NCBI RefSeq assembly: GCF_000317675.1
Contig: NC_019776.1
Span: forward strand, 372,001-436,000
Direction: 5' to 3'
Length of the DNA stretch: 64,000 bases
DNA from: Cyanobacterium aponinum PCC 10605
GTDB taxonomy: Bacteria > Cyanobacteriota > Cyanobacteriia > Cyanobacteriales > Cyanobacteriaceae
Shown: one piece after another, positions 39,223-47,646 of the stretch
Layout: each line of letters begins with the position of its first letter
How positions within the stretch are numbered: the first letter of the stretch is position 1
Made by a program: the position numbers and the translations under genes
Notes under the pieces: generated by a model
Seen by the model: only the letters and a program-made list of their open reading frames with translations
What the model was told of the DNA's origin: nothing
Database searches by the model: none

Positions 39223-41868
39223 ATGACTACATTCGATTTTTCCCGTCAAGTAGTTTTAAATGTAACCACAACTGAAGATCAAAATGACGGTAGTTCGGCT
39301 AATGGGCTGTCTCTTAGGGATGCGATTTTACAGGCCAATGCCAACCCTTCCAAAGAATACGTTATCAACGTACCTGCTGGAGTTTATAACTTAACCATTC
39401 AAAATATTTTACAACCACCTGCCATCGATGATAGCACCCCAGATTTAGCCACTTTAATTGAAAGTCGTAAAACCACAGGGGATTTAGATATTAGTGGTAG
39501 AGTCACTATTATTGGAGAAGATCCAGAAAATACGATTATTAGCGGTTTAGGGTTACAAAGAACCTTTGCAGGAGCAAACTTAGAAGGTGAGTCGCTTAGA
39601 ACTGTTACTAGAATTTTCACTGTGGGCGATCGTGTCTTTGACGTACTCTCAGGAGGATTTTTAACCCTTGAGAATGTTACAGTTCAAGATGGTTTATTGA
39701 TTGAAAATCAGAGTATTTTTGTCGATACTGATGGGGATGGTCGTATTGACACTTTAGATGCAAGAGAATCAATCCAAATCGGTAATGTGGATACTATTCC
39801 CAATGGTGCTGGGATAAATGTTTCTGCGGGTTCAAGAGTGATAATAAATAATAGCATTATTGCTAACAGTTTAAGTGAAGTCAAAGGAGGAGGAATTAAT
39901 AATGATGGAGAGTTAACTATTAATGATTCTCTCATCAAAAATAATCGTGCTGAAACTATTAATAATGCTAATTTTTTTACAGCCGAAGTCAAAACAGGGG
40001 GGGGAATTTACAATACTGGTATAATGAGAATTAATCGTAGTTCTATTATTGATAACTCTGTTGAGTCATCTCAACCTACTGATATTGAAGGAGCAGGGGC
40101 AGGTATTGCCAATGATGGGGCTGGAATTATGACCATTGTAAATACCAATATCTCCGCTAATGATGCTGGGGTTGATACTGGAGGGGGTATTCTCAACCGA
40201 GGTAGAGCCACTATCGTTAATTCTACTATTGTTAATAATATTGGACAAGTGGGAGGCGGTATTTACTCAGAAACCACAGGAGCAAGTACAGTTATCACGA
40301 ACACCATTGTTGCCAATAACCAAGTACCCTTAGAACAAAGAGAAGAAATTACCTCTGATTTTCCCGTTTTTAACTTAACCACAACTCCTCTCACTAATTT
40401 TGCAGATGAATTTGTTTGGGATATTATTGACGGTACAAATCGCTTAATTCAACCGCCTCCAGATGTTACTCCTTTTCGTGACTCTTATTACAACATTCGA
40501 GTATTGTATCGCAATGAAGATCCCTTTTCTGGTTATCCCCCAGAAGGTTTGGACTTAACTGGGATCGTTGGTTTAGATAACTTAATCTTTAATAGTGATG
40601 CTGACATCGAATTTGTTTTTAACCGCTACTCTCCATCCAATCCCCTTATCAATGATCCTGATAACTTCTTTAGTGAAGCTAATGGTTTTTTAGGAGAAGA
40701 TAATAATTTAATTAGTAATCCAAATCAGAATTTTCAATTTGCCTATGATGATGGTACAGGTAACACCATCTTTTTAAACACCGATTTTGAATTTGATGAA
40801 GAAGGGAAATTAATTTTAGTCTTATCAGATCCTAATATTAGTAATAACTTTCAAGAAAATATCGATATATTTGTTGCTGATACCCAAGAAGTTTTTACCT
40901 TTGATACTTTTAACAATACGATTACCTTAAATGATGAAAATAAAAGATCCGCTAGTTTTGTCAGAGATCAAAATAATCAAGTCAGAAATTTTGATACTAT
41001 TGTCAGCTTTCAAAATCGTAAAATTGCTGAGATAATCAAAGAAATACCGAATCCGCCTCTACCAACTGATATTGATGGTTTTTTTGGAAGGAGTAGTGCT
41101 TTCAACCTTATTGGCAGTAGTAGTGCTAATGGTATTGTGGACGGAGTTAATAATAATATTGTGGGAAGTACAACCGATCCTTTAGATCCATTATTAGAAC
41201 CGATCGCAACTCTTGGAGGAGATATTATTGCTTATCAGCCCATCGATGATAGCCCTGCGATTAATGCAGGAAATAACTTAATTGTCGAGTTACAACAATT
41301 CTTTTCTGCTAATCCAGTAGATCAATTTGGTAATCCTCGTATTAATAATGGAACAGTCGATATAGGTAGTGTGGAATCTGGCTATATTGATACTCAGGGA
41401 GTGTTAACAGAAATAGACTCTTTGCTTAACACTCCTATTTTTCGCTTTCAAAATCAGGATGTTGCTGGAACTTATCTTTATGCTCAAGAACAAGAAGCAC
41501 AACAGATTCGATCGCGCTATCCTAATTTTATAGAAGAAGGACAAGCCTTTAAAGTAGCAGATCAACAAGCGGATGGTTTGATTCGCATTAATCGTTTTCA
41601 AAATACAGACATACCCGGGACTTATTTATTTGCCACGGAAGCAGAAAGTGTGTCTATTCGTCAAAATCATCAAAACTTTAAAGAAGAAGGAGTGGCTTTT
41701 TACGTTTACGGTGCAGATGCAGATATTGGTGAGGATGTTTATCGTTTTCAAAGTTTGAAGCTACCCGGGACTTATTTATTTGCCTTAGAAGGAGAGAAAG
41801 ATAGCATTCTAGCTAACTACTCTAGTGATTTTCGTTTGGAAGGAGTCGCTTTTGAGGTAGTTGTTTAA
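39223..41868 (+). CDS. CSLREA-like beta-helix protein, longer paralog with the same triple module
   Basis: 881 residues. The first 40 residues are almost the same as the upstream gene (LNVTTTEDQNDGSSANGLSL, RDAILQANAN). The beta-helix runs to about residue 390 (NNDGELTINDSLIKNN, GGGIYNTG), followed by an insert of about 300 residues with acidic, FDTFNN-type beta-strand sequence absent from its partner, then SPAINAGNNL, then three C-terminal modules (RFQNQDVAGTYLYAQEQEAQ, RFQNTDIPGTYLFATEAES, RFQSLKLPGTYLFALEGEKD). It ends EGVAFEVVV. It is probably the product of duplication of the upstream gene with later insertion or loss. A plausible ribosome site (AGAGGTAAA) precedes the ATG. Confidence 0.8.
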   Translation: MTTFDFSRQVVLNVTTTEDQNDGSSANGLSLRDAILQANANPSKEYVINVPAGVYNLTIQNILQPPAIDDSTPDLATLIESRKTTGDLDISGRVTIIGEDPENTIISGLGLQRTFAGANLEGESLRTVTRIFTVGDRVFDVLSGGFLTLENVTVQDGLLIENQSIFVDTDGDGRIDTLDARESIQIGNVDTIPNGAGINVSAGSRVIINNSIIANSLSEVKGGGINNDGELTINDSLIKNNRAETINNANFFTAEVKTGGGIYNTGIMRINRSSIIDNSVESSQPTDIEGAGAGIANDGAGIMTIVNTNISANDAGVDTGGGILNRGRATIVNSTIVNNIGQVGGGIYSETTGASTVITNTIVANNQVPLEQREEITSDFPVFNLTTTPLTNFADEFVWDIIDGTNRLIQPPPDVTPFRDSYYNIRVLYRNEDPFSGYPPEGLDLTGIVGLDNLIFNSDADIEFVFNRYSPSNPLINDPDNFFSEANGFLGEDNNLISNPNQNFQFAYDDGTGNTIFLNTDFEFDEEGKLILVLSDPNISNNFQENIDIFVADTQEVFTFDTFNNTITLNDENKRSASFVRDQNNQVRNFDTIVSFQNRKIAEIIKEIPNPPLPTDIDGFFGRSSAFNLIGSSSANGIVDGVNNNIVGSTTDPLDPLLEPIATLGGDIIAYQPIDDSPAINAGNNLIVELQQFFSANPVDQFGNPRINNGTVDIGSVESGYIDTQGVLTEIDSLLNTPIFRFQNQDVAGTYLYAQEQEAQQIRSRYPNFIEEGQAFKVADQQADGLIRINRFQNTDIPGTYLFATEAESVSIRQNHQNFKEEGVAFYVYGADADIGEDVYRFQSLKLPGTYLFALEGEKDSILANYSSDFRLEGVAFEVVV

Positions 41869-41940
41869 AAAAAATTGGGAGTTAGAAATTAGGAATAAAA
41901 AAACTCTATTAAGCTCATAAGTTAAAATAAATAAACCAAG

Positions 41941-41973
41941 ATTCTCCACGTCTTTAAGCGGGAGAGTGTCAAC
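41941..41973. mobile_element. Possible IS200/IS605-type end remnant
   Basis: ATTCTCCACGTCTTTAAGCG followed by GGAGAGTGTCAAC. The imperfect hairpin CTCCACG...GCGGGAG with GAGAGTGTCAAC after it resembles the conserved end of IS200/IS605-type elements. It lies 20 bases before the next gene. No transposase is present. Confidence 0.4.
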
Positions 41974-41992
41974 CTTCCACAATGGATAAGTC

Positions 41993-42964
41993 ATGAAATC
42001 TCAATCGGAATTACAAACAAAACCTTGGTGGAATCGTCCTTTATTCGGTGGAGTTAGTTTGATAGAAAGGGCTTTAGGGGCTTTAAATCGTCAAGAAATA
42101 CCCGAATTAGCATTATCGCTACATGATACGGAATTAGAGGAATTGGAAAAAATTTTTCCAACAATGAAAATGCTCGATCATGAGCAATATACGGATGAGT
42201 TTTTGCTTTATATAAGAATTAGAAATAAAGTAGAAAATAATCTGGAAGAATATAAGGGTTTACAGACCTTTATTAAAATTTTTATCTTTACTACTAAGCA
42301 TATTAATTATTTTCGTACCATCAGAAGAATAGAGCTAGATTTTCAGGGTAAAACTCAAATAGAATTATATAATTTTATAGAGGAACAATTAAACTTAACT
42401 TCTGACCCTAATTTATTTAATCAAATAGTCATAGAAGAAATTGATAAACTCATAAATATTATTCGTAATGAACCAACCAAAGAGGCTTTATTATCTTATA
42501 AAAATGCGATCGATGCTATTAGTAAAGATGAGATAGGTTTAAATTTATTAATTTTGTTTAAAAAATATAATCTAATTGATTATTCAATTTTTAATGTTAT
42601 CAATGCAATCTTAAAAAAGTTAAAGAAACAGAATTTAGAAACTTTAAAGGCTTTAGTATTAGTAGTGAAAGTTAACTATGATGAGTTAGAAAAAATAGGT
42701 CGTTTAGTGGGTATTCCCAACAATGAAGATAAGGTTATTATTTATGCAAAAATCCTTCAGTATATAGCACTCTCTTATCGTTATGAAAATTTACTTTATC
42801 GTTTTAATCAACTTTTAGAAGTTGTCAAAAATTGGAATAAGCAATATCAAACTTTGGCAGAAATTAGACAGGAATATCCTAGCCATAAATATAAAATACC
42901 AGAGTCTTTTCTTAAAGCTATTCCGGGAGAATATATATATAACAAGTATCAAGAATTTATCTAG
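41993..42964 (+). CDS. Helical protein of unknown function
   Basis: 323 residues with no family I recognise. It begins MKSQSELQTKPWWNRPLFGG, then LGALNRQEIPELALSLHDTE, and is almost entirely predicted alpha-helical and charged, with several KLKK/EEID-rich stretches and no membrane segment. It might be a scaffold or effector. It follows the beta-helix pair by 124 bases on the same strand, and a possible IS200-type end lies in between. A repeat begins directly after its TAG stop. Confidence 0.6.
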   Translation: MKSQSELQTKPWWNRPLFGGVSLIERALGALNRQEIPELALSLHDTELEELEKIFPTMKMLDHEQYTDEFLLYIRIRNKVENNLEEYKGLQTFIKIFIFTTKHINYFRTIRRIELDFQGKTQIELYNFIEEQLNLTSDPNLFNQIVIEEIDKLINIIRNEPTKEALLSYKNAIDAISKDEIGLNLLILFKKYNLIDYSIFNVINAILKKLKKQNLETLKALVLVVKVNYDELEKIGRLVGIPNNEDKVIIYAKILQYIALSYRYENLLYRFNQLLEVVKNWNKQYQTLAEIRQEYPSHKYKIPESFLKAIPGEYIYNKYQEFI

Positions 42965-43050
42965 TTTGGATAAGGGCAGGTTTGGAGGAATAATGAGTAA
43001 GGAGTAATGAGTTTTTAATTATTCACTATTCACTATTCATTATTCACTAT
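42965..43050. repeat. Family-2 fragment with heptad tail
   Basis: TTTGGATAAGGGCAGGTTTG is an inner part of a family-2 end, followed by GAGTAAT/GAGTAAG and ATTCACT heptads. The ATTCACT run overlaps the 3' end of the convergent flippase-like gene. Confidence 0.55.
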
Positions 43051-43953
43051 TACTGAGTATAGTAACCAAGCAAGATAAGCGGTAAAGGTTTCAGCAATAA
43101 TACTACTGAAGCGAAATAAAGCAACAACAATGATTATTTTATCACGGGGAAAGATAGCTGGATCTAAAGATGCGATCGCAACTGCTTCAAAAATACCTAA
43201 ACCGCCGGGGGCGCCGGGTACAATTAAACCAATCAACCATGCAAAACTAAAAGCAGTTAATACTTGGGGAATTAAGATAATATTTAAGTCAATAAAAGGC
43301 ATCATTAAAGCCATAAAAGCACTACCTCTTAAAAGCAAAAAAATTAGCTCTCCTATTAAAGGTAAAAAAGGATATTTATTTAATTTAATATTTGTTTCTA
43401 CTTTTCCTTTATTTATTACTAATTTCTTTAAAACTGGGTTGATAAATTTAGGATGAATTACAATTAAAATTATTAATATAAAAAATAATAATAGAGAAAA
43501 AATAAGAGGAGAAAAATTTACTTCTAAAATTCCTAAACTAACGCTAAATATAGTAATTAATAAAGATGCGATCGCCATTAGCAAAGGTTCAAGAACCACA
43601 GGAAAAGTTCCCAAGGCAATGCTATCACCGTGATTTTGAATTGCTTTTACCCTGCCCACAAAATGCCATATATTACCCGGAATATACTTACTGATATTAG
43701 TAATTAAGTAAATTTTTACAGCAGAAAACCCACCTAATTTACAGTTAAATAAAGTTAAAATCCAAGTCCATACCCAAGCAGAAAAAATATGAGCAAAACT
43801 ATTTAATATTAAACTAATAAAAATAAGTAAAAAAAGATATTTATTAAATTCTATACTTGTAATGCTACGCCAATTATTAACAATAGTAGTAGCTAAAAAA
43901 AATAGAGTGATTCCAAAAATAAAGTAGCGTAAAAATTGCTTTAATAACTTCAT
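43033..43953 (-). CDS. Lysylphosphatidylglycerol synthase/flippase-type membrane protein (UPF0104)
   Basis: About 306 residues with around eight membrane helices, matching the UPF0104/AglD-like family: FIFGITLFFLATTIVNNW at the start, SAWVWTWILTLFNCKLGG, YIPGNIWHFVGRVKAIQN, and the conserved segment AFSFAWLIGLIVPGAPGGLG followed by IFEAVAIASL. Relatives act in lipid or polysaccharide-precursor transfer. The ATG at 43953 is the native start; an upstream in-frame ATG at 43980, adding nine residues (MKIYPELRL), is supplied by the repeat element. The last six residues (VIVNNE) and stop are encoded by ATTCACT heptads, so the C-terminus is repeat-derived. Confidence 0.85.
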   Translation of the reverse strand: MKLLKQFLRYFIFGITLFFLATTIVNNWRSITSIEFNKYLFLLIFISLILNSFAHIFSAWVWTWILTLFNCKLGGFSAVKIYLITNISKYIPGNIWHFVGRVKAIQNHGDSIALGTFPVVLEPLLMAIASLLITIFSVSLGILEVNFSPLIFSLLLFFILIILIVIHPKFINPVLKKLVINKGKVETNIKLNKYPFLPLIGELIFLLLRGSAFMALMMPFIDLNIILIPQVLTAFSFAWLIGLIVPGAPGGLGIFEAVAIASLDPAIFPRDKIIIVVALFRFSSIIAETFTAYLAWLLYSVIVNNE

Positions 43954-43954
43954 T

Positions 43955-44214
43955 AACCTGAGTTCGGGATAAATTTTCATCTATGAGTGATGACGAAAAG
44001 GGCAAACCCCCCTTTATCCCCCCTCGAGAGGGGGGAGGGCAAAGGTAGATAGTGAATAGTTGATAATTACTCGTTACTCGTTACTTTCTTCTAAAACCTG
44101 AAACCCTGTACGGGCGAATGGCCATTCGCCCCTACTTCACCCTCTCTCCTCATCCCATCATCTCTCCATCCCCTAAACACCCTGACACCTCTTTCCGAAC
44201 TCCTAATTCAGGTT
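43955..44214. repeat. Family-2 inverted-repeat element, copy 5, filling a gene gap
   Basis: The left end is AACCTGAGTTCGGGATAAA and the reversed right end is AACCTGAATTAGGAGTTCGG. It contains the C/G palindromic module (44004-44043), AGTGAAT and TACTCGT heptads, and the palindrome GGGCGAATGGCCATTCGCCC (44112-44131). It spans the whole gap between glgB and the next gene: its right end provides two bases of the glgB stop and its left end is one base from the next gene's start codon. Confidence 0.72.
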
Positions 44215-46159
44215 ATTTAACTTTTTTAAACATAGTCATGGATAGGGGCGGAACTGTTATTTCTAAAGCATAAGGCCAGGGGCAATGATTCCAATCTTTA
44301 GTTTTCACTTTTTGATTTACTACTCCACTACCACCATATTTAAGATCATCAGTATTCATAATTTCTTCATAAGTACCTGCTTCATTCACTCCTAACCAAT
44401 AGTGATAGTAAACATCGGGTTTGAAGTTACACACTACCACTAAAACTTCGTGAGTGTTTTTGTCTCTACGCATAAAGGTAAGCATACTGCGTCCTGCGTC
44501 ATGGCAATCAATCCATTGAAATCCGTCATGGGTGAAATCATCGGTATAAAGAGCGGGTTGACTGCGGTATAAGATATGTAAATCTTTGACTAATTGCTGT
44601 AGTTGGCGATGAGGTTGCCATTCTAATAACCACCAGTCGAGATCGAGAAAATATTTCCATTCCCGTCTTTGTCCTAATTCCATACCCATAAAGAGGGTTT
44701 TCTTACCGGGGTGAGCGAACATATAACCAAACAATAGGCGCATATTTGCCATTTGTTGCCATTCATCCCCCGGCATTTTTTGCCATAGGTGTCCTTTACC
44801 GTGGACTACTTCATCGTGAGAGAGGGATAACATAAAGTGTTCGGTAAAAGCGTACCACATACTAAATGTTAACTTATTGTGGAAGTTGGGGCGATCGTGG
44901 GGATGGGCAAGGAAATATTTTAAAGTGTCGTTCATCCAACCCATATTCCATTTATAATCAAAGCCTAAACCGCCGTATTTTGTTGGTTGTGAGACGTTTT
45001 CCCAGGTAGTGGATTCTTCAGCGATAGTTAAAACTCCGGGGTAGTTTTCTTTGATAGCGTTGTTTAATTGGCGAATAAAGTCGATTCCTTCGATGTTTTC
45101 TCTGCCTCCGTATTGGTTTCTTACCCAAACTTCTCTTTCATAGTCAAGGTAAAGCATGGAAGCCACTGCATCCACTCGAATGCCGTCTATGTGGTATTTT
45201 TCCAACCAGAATAAGGCACTGGCAATTAAGAAGTTACGGACTTCGTTACGTTCATAGTTAAATACTAATGTACCCCATTCTAAGTGTTCCCCTTTACGCC
45301 AGTCGGAATATTCATATAAATGTGTACCGTCAAAACGGGCTAATCCATGTTCATCTTTGGGAAAATGCCCCGGCACCCAGTCAATCAAAACCCCGATACC
45401 TTCTTGGTGGGCGCGATCAACGAAATACATAAAATCTTGAGGGCTTCCATAACGGGAAGTAGGGGCAAAAAAGCCGACTACTTGATAACCCCATGAACCA
45501 TCGAAGGGATGTTCGGTAATGGGCATTAATTCAATGTGGGTATAGCCCATGTCTTTCACGTAGGGGATGAGGCGATCGGCTAATTCTCGGTAGGTTAAAA
45601 ATCTTGCACCCTGTTTATCAGGTACTGGTACGATAACACCATTTTCGGGGGGATTTTCAATATTTTCGTGCATCCATGAGCCTAAATGGACTTCATATAC
45701 AGAGATAGGTTTTTCGTAGGAGTGGTTTTCCTGTCTTTGAGTTAACCAAGTGCGATCGCCCCATGTATAGGATATATCTCTAACAATAGAAGCAGTGGCA
45801 GGGCGAATCTCTTGTTCAAAGCCATGGGGGTCTGTTTTAAAGCAATTATAACCATGATGATTTTTGACTGCATATTTATATTTTTCTCCTTCCTTCATTC
45901 CGGGCATAAATATTTCCCAAATGCCCATCATATTGCGTTTCATGTTGGTATGTTCTGCTTGCCAGTTATTAAAATCTCCCACTAAAGAGACATTTTGAGC
46001 ATTGGGAGCCCATACAGCAAAATAAACCCCTGATTTACCATCTCTTTCAGTGAGATGAGCTCCTAACTGTTCATAAATTCGATAATGAGTTCCTTCGCCG
46101 AATAAGTATAGATCAACCTCACTAAACCAGTCTTGTTGCCTTGTTTGTGCCATAACCAT
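44213..46159 (-). CDS. glgB: 1,4-alpha-glucan branching enzyme, short form
   Basis: GlgB makes alpha-1,6 branches in glycogen. GH13 catalytic residues are visible: nucleophile in GIRVDAVASMLYLDY, acid/base in LTIAEESTTWE, and LSLSHDEVVHGK. The CBM48 domain begins at FAVWAPNAQNVSLVGDFNNW. The protein is 648 residues against roughly 770 for most cyanobacterial GlgB proteins; the extra N-terminal domain of about 110 residues is missing, so it starts directly at the second domain (DLYLFGEGTHYRIYEQLGAH). This suggests it is one of several GlgB paralogs in the genome. ATG codons at 46159 and 46153 are both possible. The stop codon is partly made by an adjacent repeat. Confidence 0.94.
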   Translation of the reverse strand: MVMAQTRQQDWFSEVDLYLFGEGTHYRIYEQLGAHLTERDGKSGVYFAVWAPNAQNVSLVGDFNNWQAEHTNMKRNMMGIWEIFMPGMKEGEKYKYAVKNHHGYNCFKTDPHGFEQEIRPATASIVRDISYTWGDRTWLTQRQENHSYEKPISVYEVHLGSWMHENIENPPENGVIVPVPDKQGARFLTYRELADRLIPYVKDMGYTHIELMPITEHPFDGSWGYQVVGFFAPTSRYGSPQDFMYFVDRAHQEGIGVLIDWVPGHFPKDEHGLARFDGTHLYEYSDWRKGEHLEWGTLVFNYERNEVRNFLIASALFWLEKYHIDGIRVDAVASMLYLDYEREVWVRNQYGGRENIEGIDFIRQLNNAIKENYPGVLTIAEESTTWENVSQPTKYGGLGFDYKWNMGWMNDTLKYFLAHPHDRPNFHNKLTFSMWYAFTEHFMLSLSHDEVVHGKGHLWQKMPGDEWQQMANMRLLFGYMFAHPGKKTLFMGMELGQRREWKYFLDLDWWLLEWQPHRQLQQLVKDLHILYRSQPALYTDDFTHDGFQWIDCHDAGRSMLTFMRRDKNTHEVLVVVCNFKPDVYYHYWLGVNEAGTYEEIMNTDDLKYGGSGVVNQKVKTKDWNHCPWPYALEITVPPLSMTMFKKVK

Positions 46160-46315
46160 ATTGTTTTATAATTGCTTGATGAACTTAGGATAATTTGCGA
46201 TTAATTTTATTATTTATTAATAATATTCATTTTTATTTTTTTTGCTATTTTTTCACTGTTAGCACTCAGTCAGCTTTTTCGTTGCTAATTCCTAATTCCT
46301 AACAAAAGAATTGTT

Positions 46316-47026
46316 TTATAGCTCAATGCCTGTTTCTTTGAATAATTCCACCATATCTTTCGCCATTAATTTGTCTTCGCATAACATGGATAAACAACGT
46401 TTGGCAAAGTAGTCATCATTTTGAATCTTTTTGACTAAAAATTCTTTAATGGTAGTGGGATTAACTTTTTGAGGGACATATAATTTTTCAATATCTTTAG
46501 GATTACGGGGAATAAATAGTTTTCTTTCTTCAACTGCTTCATCTTCATAAATAACCTCTTTACTTACCCATTCCCAATCAACCCGTTGAATCCACATTTT
46601 TTCATCGGTGTAAATAGAGTTGATATTAAGGGTTAAATCATCGGTGACATACCAGTAAGTTTCTGAATCATCATACATCGCTCCTTCTAAACTATTGGGT
46701 ATGGTAATATGACGACCAGAAAAAGTACGAATATTTACATTGGCGTTTTCAGTGGTACGGTAAGCCAATTTTAAACGAAGGTAAAGCCCTTCTTTTTCAT
46801 ATTTATTTTTGCGAGGCAATATATTACGGAAACAAATTGCCGCACCAGCCCCATAAATCTCAATTAATCCTGCTTCTCGATCTAAATACCAATTATCTCC
46901 ATAAATTGCCGCATTTACTGCTAATGCTGTACCTTTTTGCCCTAACACATCTGTTTCTTCTGTGTAGTAAGGACGAGGCATAACGGTTTTGCGGACTAAG
47001 GGGAAAAATTCTCGTTTTAGTTCCAT
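46316..47026 (-). CDS. Protein of unknown function upstream of glgB
   Basis: Not recognised. 236 residues beginning MELKREFFPLVRKTVMPRPY. The first 150 residues are beta-rich (YGDNWYLDREAGLIEIYGAG, LYLRLKLAYRTTENANVNIR, DDSETYWYVTDDLTLNINSI), suggesting a carbohydrate-binding-like sandwich. The C-terminal 60 residues are helical (TIKEFLVKKIQNDDYFAKRC). It precedes glgB by about 150 bases on the same strand, so a role near glycogen metabolism is possible, but this is only from position. No signal peptide or membrane helix. Confidence 0.6.
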   Translation of the reverse strand: MELKREFFPLVRKTVMPRPYYTEETDVLGQKGTALAVNAAIYGDNWYLDREAGLIEIYGAGAAICFRNILPRKNKYEKEGLYLRLKLAYRTTENANVNIRTFSGRHITIPNSLEGAMYDDSETYWYVTDDLTLNINSIYTDEKMWIQRVDWEWVSKEVIYEDEAVEERKLFIPRNPKDIEKLYVPQKVNPTTIKEFLVKKIQNDDYFAKRCLSMLCEDKLMAKDMVELFKETGIEL

Positions 47027-47146
47027 GTTTAATCTATATCGTTACTAACGTGATAATTGGGTCTAGTTTAAGTTTTGATTAATGGTATTTTTCAAATCTG
47101 GTGTCATATATAATCTGTTAAGGTCTTAGTGTCAAGAGAATTAAGA

Positions 47147-47419
47147 ATGTTTAAGTTTGAATACGATTCTCATAAAAGTCAATCAAATGCAAAAAAGCAT
47201 GGTATGGATTTTGTTGAAGCACAACAGTTGTGGCAAGACGAAGACTTACTTGAAATACCTACCAAAACAGAAACTGAACCAAAATGGATTGTAATTGCTA
47301 AACTAAAACAGAAACATTGGACTGCCGTAATTACTTATCGAGGAGATATTGTACCCATTATTTCAGTCCGTAGAGCAAAAAGTAAAGAGATAAAATTGTA
47401 TGAAAGCGAAAGAATTTGA
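47147..47419 (+). CDS. brnT: BrnT family toxin
   Basis: BrnT is a RelE-fold ribonuclease toxin normally neutralised by BrnA. The 90-residue protein from ATG 47147 shows FKFEYDSHKSQSNAKKHGMD, FVEAQQLWQDEDLLEIPTKT and the conserved end TAVITYRGDIVPIISVRRAK with SKEIKLYE. A GTG six codons earlier is possible but less likely. The frame is intact. The downstream antitoxin overlaps its 3' end by 20 bases but is damaged, so the toxin may be silent, neutralised elsewhere, or tolerated. Confidence 0.87.
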   Translation: MFKFEYDSHKSQSNAKKHGMDFVEAQQLWQDEDLLEIPTKTETEPKWIVIAKLKQKHWTAVITYRGDIVPIISVRRAKSKEIKLYESERI

Positions 47420-47646
47420 CCATAAATTTGACCAAGGAGAAGATATAACCCCCTAATTAGACTTAACTCAAACTAAACGCCCCCTAAAACAACTCACGCT
47501 GTCATTACAACAAAAACAATCCTTTAAATATTGAACTACCTCAATGGATGATTCAACAACTAAACCAACAGGCACAAAAACAGGGTATTAATACCAATTT
47601 TTTAATACAAAACTACTTATTACAACACTTAACACCTTCTATTTAA
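47400..47646 (+). pseudogene. Degraded BrnA/CopG-type antitoxin gene
   Basis: It starts MKAKEFDHKFDQGEDITP, the usual BrnA opening, then meets TAA at codon 19 (47454-47456). Reading through gives LDLTQTKRPLKQ, after which the frame shifts; the typical C-terminal ribbon-helix-helix part is found in another frame as IELPQWMIQQLNQQAQKQGI, ending LLQHLTPSI. Two lesions are therefore needed to explain the sequence. Its 3' end overlaps the convergent menE by about 18 bases. Confidence 0.8.
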
